DNA of 64,000 nt from Elmis aenea (GCA_947652605.1 OX393579.1:52396970-52460969), one strand, 5' to 3'; positions 21,510 through 33,481 are shown, numbered from the stretch's first letter. The notes: generated from the letters alone by a model not told the origin. Program-made: numbers and translations.

Positions 21510-23550
21510 ATAATAAGATTATTTTCATATAGCAAATTTCGTTGTAGATATTTGTCTGTTTCCATGCTTCTACGCAAGAGTGTATATACCTTGTGTGAGC
21601 AGACTGTGCAGTATACATTTATTTATCTTTCCATTATAATGCGCTCAGTTCATTATAAAGACAAGAAGTAGGAATTTGAGATGCTGCATATCCCTGCAGA
21701 ACGAGAAATAATATGAGTTCCTTAATTAAATAAATATTTAATAGTTGCTTTTTACGGGTTTAATACATTCGCCCCTTAAGAAGTTAATCATTTATTTACA
21801 AATCGTTCGCATCAAAACTATATTCGACGAGAAATCCCTCGGATATCTCTTACTTAATTTTTTTTCGCCGAAGCAAATAGTTAAAGTTTTATAGTTTTTC
21901 TTTTCAGTGAGATTTACCGTCGCGCCGGGTGCATTAGAGTGATAGATATGTCGTTTTGAGGATGATATATAATTTATAGCATCAGATTTGATTTGACGGT
22001 GGCCGGAACTGCCGTTAGGTAGTGGCTGACTTTAATCTGATCATACATCTGACTTGGAGTGGTGTTCACGTCGAGTTCAAGAATACAAAGATTTCAATTT
22101 GGACTCGAAATTGCCTTTTAATAAAAAAGAAAAGTGGAAAAGTATATGAACACTAAACTGGATTGTAAGAGGATAAGTGGATCCGACTCTTTTTTTTTGT
22201 TGACGCGAATGTAAGGCGAACTCATACATGTATGTACTTATGTTTATTTGATAAAATGATAACTTCTGGATTTGAATTTTATGGTTGCGAATGAAATCGC
22301 ATTTCTCATAATGGCGTTTTTAGATTACTCCGGACGATTTTGGTTGTATAAAAATTGCCCTAACGTAGGTATGCGTTTAAAATTTATAAAATTGAGAAAC
22401 GTTCTGGCAATACCCATTCAGTTTATGTAAAAATATTCTGCTATTCGCCAGTTTCAATTTAAATAGAGTTTTGTAACAGGTGCTTTAATTTTTATTGTAA
22501 ATGTTACGTTTGAGTAATGACTTGTTAGTTAAAACTTGCAGCTTTATTACCTGTGTTTCAAATAATTGAGTAATTAACGCTGTTGTTGCATTGTTACATG
22601 AAGTAATACATCAAGTTGCGGTTAACCAAGGGTAACTCTAAAATAGTTTTGCATTTATGTTTATATTAAACGCTAACTTTTTAATTTCTGTTTGTTCCAC
22701 TGTTTCGTTTTTTCACGTTTGCCCTTGTGATTTTCTAGGTTCAATTTTTTTAGTTGAACTCGTTCATCACCGTCAGGTCATAATTTTAATAATTGTTTAT
22801 GCATGCATAGTTTTTTTGCATGTAAAGAACTGTTTTTACACTTTTTCCGATATTATCTGTATTTTCACAGAGTGTTTGCGCACATTTATGATTCATGCAA
22901 ATATCTTAAAAGATTAGTTTTGTTAATATGAAAAATTTAAAAAACTAACAATGCCTTTTTAACAATTAAGAAGAAGATTATACAAAAAAATATGTTATTG
23001 AAGCTCATTCGAAGAGTTTTGGGATAATTAAAAATTAAAATGGTTTTGTATTAATTGGGGTCTTACAGGATCAACCTTTTCTGCTTACTTATCTAAAGAG
23101 TAGATAATAATTTAGGTCGAAATACGACACAACTCACACTATTACTTTTATAAGGGAAGGAGTTGCCAAAATTGTACCACTTAATATATTTTGTGTTGTA
23201 TTTCATTTTCAAGCTCATCCTGAAATTGTAGCTTGATGCCTGAGACACATAGCATTATTTTTACCCATTTTAAAAGTACTCCTAGATATTTTTAAATGGC
23301 AATGTAGAAGAGACAAATTAATTAGAACAAATTGAAAAGAAGTATTGAACATGTTATGTACCAAATGTTCCAGTATTAGGATAATGAAAATTAATAAGCT
23401 TGAATTATAAACAATTTAACATCTTTTGGCGACATTTATTGATTTAATTGTTTTTCTGTTGTGCCACCATCTTCGATTTTTTAACTAGCACCATGAGTCA
23501 TGCAGGGCATCATTTTAAAGTGAATTTCTTTCTTATTACAGCAGTGTAAG
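21510..23550. other. AT-rich spacer, no gene recognised
   Basis: A plus-strand 86-codon open frame at 22657-22917 is hydrophobic and Cys-rich but has no recognisable family or splice context. Nothing else stands out. Confidence 0.5.
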
Positions 23551-23554
23551 TATA

Positions 23555-25081
23555 CAGGGTGATTGAAATTATTCGAGTTTAAGCATGGGGATCTCGCTTA
23601 TTATAATAGCTGGAGCATAGGTTTAAATTTGCAAAGTTGCTAAACGTGGTGCTCATTAATAATCCGAAGAGAAATTGGAGATATCTCAAACGGTATCAGA
23701 GAAAATTAGGAAAAACCGGAAAATATGATTTTTGAATATCGCCTATAACTCCTTGGGAGTTTGAAATATTTCAAATGTGTAAAAACATTGCTTTAGCAAC
23801 TTTTTAAGCCGCATCGGACAGTGATCACCAATTTTTCCTAGACCGATGCGTTTTTGTTTTATTACAACCAACTTTATTTTTTCCTATGGACACAATTTTT
23901 GCTATTTACATAATCAAATAGCATTTATTTTTCTGAATTCATTGATGTACCTATCACACATGGTATTTTACTTCTAGATTAATTGTCAAATTTAAAAAAA
24001 TACGTTTTTAACAATAACAACTATAAATCAGGCTGGCCGGTCATGGTAGTTTAGGTTGTTTCCATGACAACCAATCAACAAACTTAAAGTTTTGAAAGCC
24101 TGTTACTATCAGATTAATAAATTCGTCAAGATGAACTTCAATAACAAAGAAAAACGCGATATGCTGCGAATTTTTAATTCATTGAAAAAAAAATCGAGTT
24201 CTGGACAGCAACATTAAGAAACGTTTCCGGTTATGTATTGCAGAAGGAGGAAATTTATTTGAACATCTTCTCTAATTTGTTTTTGTTTTAATGTTACTGT
24301 TTAATTTAGTATGTTCATTTATGTATTGTAATACATTTTTCACATGCTTTGTACTTATTTACCAACTTTTCATCAAACAAAAATATGTGTGGGAGGCTTG
24401 TCTTCTTTCTGGATATGTATCTGCATATCGTTGACTTGACACTACAGAATTTCTTTTCAATGAATAAAAAATTCGCAGCATATCGCATTTTTCTTCGTTA
24501 TTAAAGTTCAGTTTTACGAATTAATAATATGACAGTAACAGGCTTTCAAAACTTTAAGTTTGTTGATTGGTTGTCATGGAAACAACATAAACTACCATGA
24601 CCGGCCAGCCTGATTTATAGTTGTTATTGTTAAAAACGTATTTTTTCAAATTTGACAATTAATGTAGATGTAAAATACCATGTGTGATACATCAATGAAT
24701 TCATAAAAATAAATGCTATTTGATTATGTAAATAGGAAAAATTGCGCCCAGAAGAAAAAATAAAGTTGGTTGTAATAAAACAAAAACGCATCGGTCTAGA
24801 AAAAATTTGTAATCCCTATCCGATGCGGCTTAAAAAGTTGCTTCAGCAATAATTTTACACATTTGAAATATTTCAAACTCCAAAGGAGTTATAGACGATT
24901 TTCAAAAATCATATTTTCCGGTTTTTCCCAATTTTCTCGGATAACGTTTGAGATATCTCCAATTTCTCTTCGGATTATTAATGAGCCCCAAATTTAGCAA
25001 CTTTGCCGAATTTAAACCTATACTCTTAGCTATTATAATAAGCGAGATTCCCATGCTTAAACTCGAATTTCAATCACCCTG
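23555..25081. mobile_element. Long fold-back mariner-derived element (1527 bp)
   Basis: The ends are CAGGGTGATTGAAATT and its near-inverse, with TA outside both (23553-23554 and 25082-25083). The arms are about 630 bp each (23555-24185 and about 24458-25081) and remain highly similar over their whole length, around a loop of about 270 bp. Both arms contain the same transposase start region in opposite orientation, while the loop carries a transposase C-terminal remnant. The element therefore looks like a rearranged mariner-type transposon: start, end, then an inverted start. Confidence 0.85.
24131..24270 (+). pseudogene. Fused N- and C-terminal scraps of a mariner-like transposase
   Basis: ATG at 24131 opens MNFNNKEKRDMLRIFNSL, resembling the N-terminal helix-turn-helix start of insect Tc1/mariner-type transposases (DUF4817-like). 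After about 20 codons the frame breaks, and 24207-24270 reads NIKKRFRLCIAEGGNLFEHL and stop, a common C-terminal ending of the same group. The catalytic middle is deleted. An inverted copy of the N-terminal piece lies at about 24458-24530. Confidence 0.65.
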
Positions 25082-25084
25082 TAT

Positions 25085-26530
25085 AAATATGTTAAAACAT
25101 ACATGTTAAAGATTCTACAAAATAAAGTTACTTTCATAAAGACATTAAAATGCAGAATAAAATTGCATTGTTCGATTATTATCAGCTGCATAAATTGGCT
25201 AAAAACTGCAGAAATCGTACCTAACTTTATAAATGTTTGTTACTTTTACCAAACAATACGCAAAATGCGAATATATAGTTTGCGCATATTTACTACTCTG
25301 TGTGGCTTATATGTATTTAATAGTAGGTATCTAGGTAAATTGGAGAGGTACGATTTAGGAAGAGACACATTAGGGAACCCTTGCTTATATTTTAATTGTG
25401 TTAAAATATTTGTTGCCCTGATACTTTTTTTAAAATTTACAAGTTGGATGCAACACAACTAATCATAATAAATAATGTTCCGATAATTATTGCTTTGTGT
25501 CCTTTTCAAAAGTTTACCGTTCAAATTCAAGGTATAAATCAATGCACAACAACGCCCTTATGTAAAACACCCATATCGTGCATGTTTATTCAATGCATAA
25601 TGAATGCCTCTTGCACTCCAGTAAAAATCTAGACGTAGGTATTATTTAGAATATCGTGTATGCAGAATTGTGTAAATATTTTATTGAATAACTAGCGAAG
25701 GACGCGTGTACTTTCAAACAACAGTTCACAGGTATTTTTAGCTTTTTATTGAAAAGAATACATAATAGTCATTTCCGTTTGTCTTGTGTAGCGTGTCTTT
25801 TCATTTAAGGTCTTATGCAAGCTCCATCAGTCAGGGTTATTGTTGCCCTAACTAAAATCGTATTGTGCGAAACGCCAACGCTAATTGAAATTTTAATAAG
25901 TACTTCGGATTTTTATCGATAAATCGCCTGCAAATATGGCTTTTATTGCTGAAATATTGAAAATGTACAAAGTGTGAAACATCATTCACAGGGAACATCG
26001 TTCCGGCTATTGTCGTTTTTCTTCTTTAAATATTAGTCTTAAGTGGCCTATTTTTAAAAGATCTCTTGTCCATAAACGTTAAATTACATTCTTGTCCACC
26101 CTAAAGAAGCAGGTAAACAAGAGATTTTTACTAAAGCTTAAATTCTCTGGTGGCGTTGTCTTGACTTTCTGTACGGTGGGCAGCAATTCGATCTGATTAT
26201 TATGGACATAAAACGTATTGGAAAAACTCATTTGAAAGATTTTTCCAAGCTTCATGATATCCTTGTGGTAGTTCGAGTCTTCCAGTGTTCTCAATTAGCG
26301 AAAAGCTCATGAAGCAATATCTTGGCCAGCGGTTCTGAACCAATTTCCATCAATGTACCCCTTGGCCTAACTGTGAAGCGTCATGTACCCCTTGTCAGTT
26401 AGTCCATTTTAAAGGAACCTTATTTATGCATAGAACATACAGTCTAAAATATGTTAAGTGCGAAAATTTTTGATTCGTGCTTTCCACCAATACATTTTTT
26501 CGGGTATTGTATAAATAAAAATAAATAGCT
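25085..26530. other. AT-rich spacer, no gene recognised
   Basis: Overlapping open frames at 25103-25462 and 25246-25458 on opposite strands show no domain. A minus-strand frame at 26079-26294 is likewise unrecognised. Confidence 0.5.
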
Positions 26531-26536
26531 GATGTA

Positions 26537-27324
26537 GGGGAGGGAGGGGTAATGGCGCCCACTTAAGCGAAAAAATTGATATATTCTAAACCGCAACAAC
26601 AATTACGCTGTAATTAGAGGTTATTGTCGCCAAAACATTACTAAGTGTTCGGGTTAAGTCAAATTTGATTGAACCTTAAAGAACAAAAACGAATTAATAA
26701 TTTAAAGACATGTAAGTGAGCGGAATTACCCGCCTGCTAGTGGGTAATGGCGCTCACCTATTTTATGTGTAAACAGCTTTGGATATTGATAATTCAGGAT
26801 GCTTTACCAGTTGTTCTTTTAGTTGTACGGGGCATTGTGCACAATTACTATGAGAAAAAATAAAATATAAATTAAATTATATAAAAATATCAATGAGGGT
26901 AATGCCGCTCACCAAGCGGTATTACCGTAGCTAATTGAGCGCCATTACCCCCTGTTGCACAATTGTCTAAATTCGGTATTTTACTAAACTAGCCTTGAAT
27001 TTAAAAAATTGCTTTATATGGTCACTCCTGCTAAAAATGACACAAATTTCATAGGAGACCAAAGCACAAACTCAAATTAGACTAATTGAGCTACTTACAG
27101 TTTTTTTTTTGTAGGCGATTTCTTATATGAAAATGTTAAAAATGACACATTCAATTAACTTACGTTTTATTTTTATGGTGAAATAAGTTTTTTTACTTAC
27201 GGCATTGTGTTTATTAGAACGAAAGCTAGGTGGCTGCTAAGTTTAACTTTTAAAATATTTGAAAACTGGCGCAAAATGACGGTGAGCGTAATTACCCACT
27301 GAGCGTCATTACCCCGCTTTCCCC
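26537..27324. mobile_element. TA-flanked element with reiterated GGTAATGGCGCTCACC motif (788 bp)
   Basis: The left end is GGGGAGGGAGGGGTAATGGC and the inverse of the right end is GGGGAAAGCGGGGTAATGAC, with TA on each side (26535-26536 and 27325-27326). The GGTAATGGCGCYCAC motif recurs at 26548, 26742 and 26897 (plus) and near 26716, 26937, 27281 and 27301 (minus). There is no transposase. End structure and TA target resemble the pogo-like element at 48586-49920. Confidence 0.75.
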
Positions 27325-27329
27325 TAATA

Positions 27330-27690
27330 CAGGGTGGTCCACTTTTTTGTAGCAGGACTTTAAACAGTCGATACAAAAACTCATTTTAAAGCGAATATTC
27401 CATATCAACATATGGGTCCATAAACGCCTCATTTTAAAGATACAGGGTGGTTTTGAAATTTTCGAAAAAATAATTAAATTTTGTTATTTATTGCATGTCA
27501 TAAAATGATTCCTATTTGACTAATTTTGGTAGTTTGATGTTTTGTTAGGGTTTTAATATATATTTCCCTCAAAAACATCCGAAAAGAGTTTTATTTGCAT
27601 TGTTAGGGACGTATTTTTGTAAATATATGAATCATGATACGTACCTACTTAATGTAATAAAACGCCTTAATTCAATCATTTTACTATTGA
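27330..27690. repeat. One-ended CAGGGTGG repeat fragment
   Basis: TA then CAGGGTGGTCCAC starts at 27328, and a second TACAGGGTGG occurs at 27441. No inverse end is found, so the copy is truncated. The right limit is approximate. It abuts the right end of the previous element. Confidence 0.5.
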
Positions 27691-27699
27691 GCCTGACGG

Positions 27700-28640
27700 A
27701 GGATTAAAGATCACTTATCTTTTTAAGTGTTTCCTGTCTAAATGCAAAACCATTTTCAAAACTCCCACCCCTTCATCATGCTTAACCAATATTTCGTGAT
27801 TTCGTGTAATGAAATGCATACATACATTAAAAAAGACTAATTTAATGTCACCTCAAGGGCTATTTAATAATAATTTTGTCACTCGAAAGCGCGAAAATTT
27901 TGCGAGTTTTCGACGCGCACTAGAGAAAATCACAGCAAATAATTGTTTTCAACATTGCTAATTACTTTTCTACCTAAAAATACGCACTTTTACATAAAAA
28001 TCACGCTATAAATTTAACCGCTTCATTACAACACCCTTAAACAAGCACAGCAAGGGTTAAAACATTTAATTTTTAGCGTGTATTATAAATAGATAATCAT
28101 TAAAACCTCGTTCTTTCAATTAGATTATACCTGCGTACCTTTTACCTCTCCAACTACGCCCGATGGCAACTCATAAATCGCAGAATTCGCAAGACTCAAA
28201 ACCACCCACCTGTTAACACGCGGTGGTCAAACGTGGTGGCCGCGTTAATAACATAATTAACGACGCGTCAACAAATTTACAGATAGAAATTACTAATTTG
28301 CGCATAATTAATCATTACGTAATTGGAAACACAGACGTCGAGTGATAATTTAAAAAATGGGGCGGTCTGCGCTCCCTAGCCAATCGCGTTAATTTTTATA
28401 TTGCGACCTTTCCGTTCTATTGGGTTACCGTTGGCGACGATCAATCCCACCTTGACATCAATGACCTTGGGCACATGCAAACGTACGTGTTGTTCAATAT
28501 ACGCAATAAATTACAAGGCCGCTGGATCTCCTATTTACGTGTGGTTTCGATTATTACCACCTTTCCATGACAAATTCGAAACTGTTTATGATGAGGAGGT
28601 CACGACGACAAAATCAAGTTACGGTCTTACAGCAACAGTC
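27700..28640. other. AT-rich spacer, no gene recognised
   Basis: A plus-strand 90-codon open frame at 28401-28673 runs into the next transposon end and has no recognisable domain. Confidence 0.5.
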
Positions 28641-28989
28641 GTAAGGCCTGTCGCGCACGGGCAATATTTTTAGTACGCAACTAAAAATTGCACGATTGAA
28701 AATCGCCTGAAAATAATTGCGTTTAATTGCAATGGAAAATCCTCAGTAAGTTCATTTCTGAAGATGAATTTTAACGAAATAGCTTAAGTCGCTGCTCTAA
28801 TTTCAAGAAAACGTGAAAAACGAAGCTGCAAACAATTGTGCATCCATACGTTAATGAAAGGCTATTAAATAACGCGTATTTTAAAAGTTTACCCTCACGG
28901 AATCATCCTCCCAGGGCCGGTCCAAGGCACGATGTAAGTGATGCACAGCTTCAGGGCGCGCCCGTAAAGCCGCGTGCTGACCAAAATGT

Positions 28990-29100
28990 TTTCGCGAACA
29001 CAGCTCGCGAACTAGGTTCGCGAACACGGCTCGTGAACTCGGTTCGCGCACTCAGTTTGCGAACTCCCGTCCATACCAGGTTCGTAAACACGTCCACATC
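28990..29100. repeat. Degenerate short tandem array of TCGCGAAC units
   Basis: Roughly seven units spaced about 12-14 bp apart, each a variant of TTCGCGAAC. The motif reappears near 29380-29440 and 29725-29785 toward the other end. Likely subterminal binding sites of the inner element, or a simple repeat that grew from them. Confidence 0.65.
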
Positions 29101-29297
29101 AAAACAATATTTTGTTCGTAACAGTCCAATTTTTTTTTCGATTTCATCTGGTAACTTCCTCATAGCCTTCACAATTTGCCGAATGGCATCCTTTTTAAGG
29201 TTTCTTTTTTGTAATTGACGTTTTTCGGATCCCATTAAAGTGGATGAATACTGTTTTGTTTAATCAAATTGATGACTTCGTCTTCTGACCAATCCAT
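29100..29297 (-). pseudogene. MADF-domain fragment of a PIF/Harbinger accessory gene
   Basis: From an ATG at 29297, the frame reads MDWSEDEVINLIKQNSIHPL, then a stop, then WDPKNVNYKK. A frameshift follows and the neighbouring frame continues RNLKKDAIRQIVKAM, LPDEIEKKIGLLRTKYC. The order (acidic start, LI..., WDP..Y, then a Lys-rich helix and an I.....LR..Y helix) matches the MADF DNA-binding domain. One stop and one frameshift disable it. It lies inside a PIF/Harbinger-like element, as expected for the second gene of such transposons. Confidence 0.65.
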
Positions 29298-29449
29298 TAA
29301 AAAAAAAAAAACACTTATCTATGATAAACACCAACCACAACCAACGTGTGCAGTCAGAAAGTGAGGTTATGTCAGACACGAGTTCGCGAAAAGCCCCTTT
29401 GATGTACCGCCTCAAGAGCGAACTCTGTCCGAACTGGCGAGCTACCGAG

Positions 29450-29640
29450 CTTGGTGGCTGGTTGGTAAAAGAACCTAACTTATAATCGGGAGGTCCTGGG
29501 TTCGATTCCCAGGGCCGACTGTCATTGTAGTGGTTTCAGGTGGTTTCTTCTATGGTTAAGGCAAATGCTGTGGCAGTACTTCCACCTTTCCTTGCCCATC
29601 CTTGACTATCCAAATCCCTACCCATTATCCTTGTACCTCT
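29450..29640 (+). mobile_element. tRNA-derived SINE
   Basis: The A box TGGCTGGTTGG (29455-29465) and B box GGTTCGATTCC (29499-29509) are about 34 bases apart, as in a Pol III internal promoter. The B box sits in a perfect T-arm (CTGGG/CCCAG). An ACTTATAATC anticodon-loop-like stretch resembles tRNA-Ile(UAU). The acceptor ends do not pair and a non-tRNA body follows, so this is a SINE head and not a functional tRNA. The 3' limit is approximate. Confidence 0.7.
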
Positions 29641-29904
29641 TACGACTCAGGGGGGGTCAACCCCCCTATTGCAGTCTCCGCGCGAGCGAAAAAAACACGT
29701 GACCTTTGACCTTTTGACTGGCGAGCTGTTCGCGAATTTCAGGTAGTACGCACCGGGCTCGCGAACTATTCGCGAACAGTTTGCAAACCCAGTATGTATA
29801 CGCGGCTTAAGGGGGCGCTCACACTCATTTACTTTAGTGCGATCCATTTTGGGCGACCAAAAATTGCCCCTAAAATATCGCCCGTGCGCGACAAGCCTAA
29901 AGGT

Positions 29905-30490
29905 ACACATAAAAATATTGGAATTCAATTTTTTTTCAAAATTTTCGAAAAAACAAGTAAAAGATTTTAATTTCTACGCGTACCAAAACAGTTTTCCATT
30001 CGCCTGTATGATTCCCATTTTTTTTAACACAATTTAATCCACATCAAAACGTCGTGCTGGCAATTTATATCCCGCGAACGCTGACAATTATTGAACTACT
30101 CCAAAATGCACATACATTTGGTAGGCATCTGAGAAAACCGCATTCTAGAATCCTTACATTATATCGCTCAACTAAAATTGGTTTCGCGGTTGCAGCTGTA
30201 GCAGGTGATGAAGAAATATCGTTATCCATAAGACGGTTGCACCATCCCTGCAGGTTGCAGGAACGTTTTTCAACGTCCTTGCCGAATGATGAATAGAATA
30301 CATTCATTTACTTGACTGCTTGATGCACAACCCACAAATTTGCGTCAAGATTTTCAAATCGCGTCATATAACAAGGAGAATAAAATTTAATATAGCACAG
30401 CACCATCTGGAAGGTTAAACAGAAATACCAACAAAATTTTAACTACGTAAAGGATGTTGAAAAAACAACCGAACCAATATAAAATAATAA
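29905..30490. other. AT-rich spacer, no gene recognised
   Basis: Opposed 80-codon frames at 30054-30307 shadow one another and show no domain. Confidence 0.5.
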
Positions 30491-30497
30491 TTTAATT

Positions 30498-30725
30498 TAA
30501 AACAAGGATGCGCGCTCAGTCCATTATTATTCTCAGGTGTTATAGATGGGATAATTAAAGAAGTAAAACAAAAAATGAAACCGTTTCACCAAGGCAACTG
30601 GAAAACGGAAAAAATAAACATTGAGCTAATGTTCGCAGAAGACATGGTCTTAGTCGCGGAAACAGAAACACATCTTAACAGTCCTAAATGTAACAGTAGA
30701 AGGACTCACGACTAAATAAAAAGTT
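30498..30725 (+). pseudogene. Internally deleted LINE copy
   Basis: Reads GCALSPLLFSGVIDGIIKEV and then MFAEDMVLVAETETHL, the same RT block as the longer LINE at 55155-56180, where it reads FAEDMVLVAETENN. Directly after ETETHL the sequence jumps to the 3' end (AACAGTCC, then CAGTAGAAGGACTCA), which in the longer copy lies about 720 bp further on. This is an internal deletion within the RT, leaving a 228-bp relic. Confidence 0.75.
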
Positions 30726-30729
30726 TGAT

Positions 30730-31700
30730 ATAATTTTTTAAATAAAAACTTACACTTGTTCTAAACTCAATTTTTAATATCTGATTACTTAAACGAGGTG
30801 TATATAAAGTCTGTTTTATACTATACTATTTTTTCGTTTAAGAAAATCGTATACGATTTTTAATACAAAAATTTCGTTCAAAAATTTAGCATGGAAAATA
30901 TGAACCATTTACATTGTACTATTTTTTGGTACGAAAACTCCAATATATTTTGGTTAGTTTTTAGTAACTTTTATCATATTTTGTTGGCACCTTGAGTAAC
31001 CATGTCAAATGTTCAATTTGATCTCAGAACAGAATTAATTACTGTTACAAAATAACTTTACGTTGGTTGGCTTTTTTTGAGGTCAAATTTAAAATCAGCG
31101 CCCCAAAATTAATAACGAATTATGCATGCCATTGACAAAAAAAAAATAAAAAAATATTGCCTAGTAAAATCAAATTATTGATGAAATTAAACTCAATATT
31201 TTCTGTAAACACTAAAACCTACGTGAAAAACAGCATAAGATATAGAAAAATCCGGAAAAAAGTATTATCGTCAAGGCGAAAGGTAAGCAAAAAATTGTTA
31301 AAAGCAAAATATTCGCTTCCAAAATCTTTGTAACTTTAAAACCATTCTACCATTATTAAATTTAAATCAACACTTATTCAACTTAAATGTAAAACTTTGA
31401 TTAACAAAAGGTTAAAACTGCAATTTTCATTAATTGGTAATTTAATCAGGTAAAAAGATTATTATTGTCGATTAATTTGAAATTAACGAAATGATATATA
31501 AATTACAGTAATAAACGTAGATGGCGTATTGATGTATGACGAAATGCAAGCCATTAGTTTACCATAATTGAATAATTACTGCTGACGTGCATGCAACTGT
31601 TTTAACAAGTGAAGATCGCCGTAAAATCACATAATGAAAAATGTGCATGGTTAATTATGGTGAACCGATCGAAGTGCAATTATGTACTGGTTTTCTACAT
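30730..31700. other. AT-rich spacer, no gene recognised
   Basis: Very AT-rich; no open frame of interest on either strand. Confidence 0.6.
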
Positions 31701-31705
31701 CTATA

Positions 31706-32494
31706 CAGGGTGTCCCAATTATACACCGCCAAAAAGTAGGTGAATATTCCTGAGTGAAAATGATGACCATTTGTCAAATATTTTGTTATCCGAAAATGCT
31801 TCCTTTCAAAGTTGGAGACCTCCAAAGTTGCAAAAAAAAAAAAAAATCGAATACGTCCTAGCCGTTTAAGCTAGAGCTATCAAACTTGTCCGAAATGTTT
31901 AGGTGTTTCCCATTGACTTTGTGGGATAATTAGAAAGAAAACAAGTAATTGGAAGTATGATTTATAGTCATCCGCTTACCATCTTCAGAATGTTTTTCAA
32001 GCATGACATTAGCCAACTAAGTTAAGTAAAAAAAAGATTTGAGGTGCATAAACAACTTTGTCGATGCATCTTTAGCGCAAATTTTCTCGAAAACGGCTAC
32101 GTTTACAGCAAAAAACAAAGAGGGACGAATTTATTCCTCTTAAGTCGTACTTTCTTATGGACGAATGACATTTTCAATTTTATTCCAGAGAAAAAAATTC
32201 TGAAGATGGTACGCGGGTGACCTGACTATAAATCATACTTCCCATTACGTGTTTTCTTTCTAATTATCCCACAAAGTCAATGGGAAACACCTAAACATTT
32301 CGGCCAAGTTTGATAGCTCTAGCTTAAACGGCTAGGACGTATTCGATTTTTTGATATTTTTTTTTCTTGCAACTTTGGAGGTCTCCAACTTTGAAAGGAA
32401 GCATTTTCGGATAACAAAATATTTGACATATGGTCATCATTTTCACTCAGGAATATTCACCTACTTTTTGGCGGTGTATAATTGGGACACCCTG
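31706..32494. mobile_element. Fold-back CAGGGTGTCCC element (789 bp)
   Basis: The left end CAGGGTGTCCCAATTATACA is inverted at the right end, with TA outside both (31704-31705 and 32495-32496). The arms run about 300 bp inward (to roughly 32005 and 32195) with few mismatches, around a short unpaired centre. There is no coding sequence. Its size and TA target suggest a mariner-type non-autonomous element. Confidence 0.85.
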
Positions 32495-32499
32495 TATAA

Positions 32500-33475
32500 C
32501 TATAATTTATTGGCAATTGAGAGCAAATTTTACCTAATATAGCCCACTAACCCATTATCGAATACTACTAGATTTTATTAATTATTTGAACTCGTACTGT
32601 GTCAATAATCATAAATACTGGCGTTTAGAACATTTTCCGTACAGGGTGGCCCAAATTCAAACTTTAAACTCTTAGTTACATAGATCTTTTAAAAATACCT
32701 AGAATTAAAATCACCCTCCACTCATACAATTATTGCGAAATAGCACACAACACAGTCTCAGTAATTGTAAATTTCATTAACCGTTGTCTTGTTTTATTTA
32801 ATTGCAATCGTTTCGCTGTTTGGTCCACGGAGCATACAGGTTTAGATGCATTCGTAGAAATGCGTTCCGTGTGGTTACCCAACTAAAAAATGGACATAAT
32901 ATATGGATTTGTTTTATGCCAACGAGCAATTTAAATTCTTCTAATAGAAATTATGTCCATAAATAACTTTTCACGTTAGATGACTTGGTGATAAGGTAAG
33001 ATAAAGACCGAGCAATTATTATAATTAGGAAATAAATTATTTAACACGATATTAATCATTTGAGCTGAGAAAAAAGGCTATTATTCATTAAGAAAAACAC
33101 TATCAGAACGTTATAACATCTTAATTTTTGGTTAAGACACTTTACTTATAAAAAAAACTAAGGTAGAATCAAAGAGACTTAAATGTGAACTGCAACAAGC
33201 AACAAAATAACAAAATTTCTATCGACGCGCAAAATTGAATGCCTGATTTACAGTTCAATATTGAGAAGATACTGCACGTCAAACTCATTTCGTTTGTATT
33301 ATCAGTATGAAATAATTTAAAATTAATTGATAAATTATATATTTTTTATTCCTCGCAAGATCTGTAAGACATTTAAATGAAATATAAAAGTTTACTAGTG
33401 ACAACCTTGCAACATAGGAATAACATTTAAAAATCTTTCGCATCTTGTACCAACCAACTATTAATTTTGAAAGTG
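32500..33475. other. AT-rich spacer with one stray repeat end
   Basis: ACAGGGTGGCCC at 32641 is a lone repeat end. Otherwise no gene or repeat boundary recognised. Confidence 0.5.
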
Positions 33476-33481
33476 GCTTAA

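Larger units (their letters stand above)
28968..29807. mobile_element. Inner PIF/Harbinger-like element (840 bp)
   Basis: Ends AGCCGCGT and its inverse, with TAA at 28965-28967 and 29808-29810. Just inside both ends lie several copies of a TTCGCGAAC motif. It contains a MADF-domain pseudogene and a SINE. MADF or Myb-like second genes are a known feature of PIF/Harbinger transposons, which supports the assignment. Confidence 0.7.
28645..29897. mobile_element. Outer PIF/Harbinger-like element (1253 bp)
   Basis: The left end GGCCTGTCGCGCACGGGC matches the inverse of the right end GGCTTGTCGCGCACGGGC with one mismatch, and the similarity continues inward with gaps. TAA lies on both sides (28642-28644 and 29898-29900), the expected 3-bp PIF/Harbinger duplication. 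No DDE transposase is present. Another element is nested inside. Confidence 0.8.

Noticed and set aside
28912..28935. hAT end (CAGGGCCGGTCC)
   Set aside because: A single short match without a partner end or 8-bp duplication.
29450..29522. Functional tRNA-Ile gene
   Set aside because: The T-arm is good but the acceptor stem does not pair and the anticodon stem is weak; a SINE head fits better.
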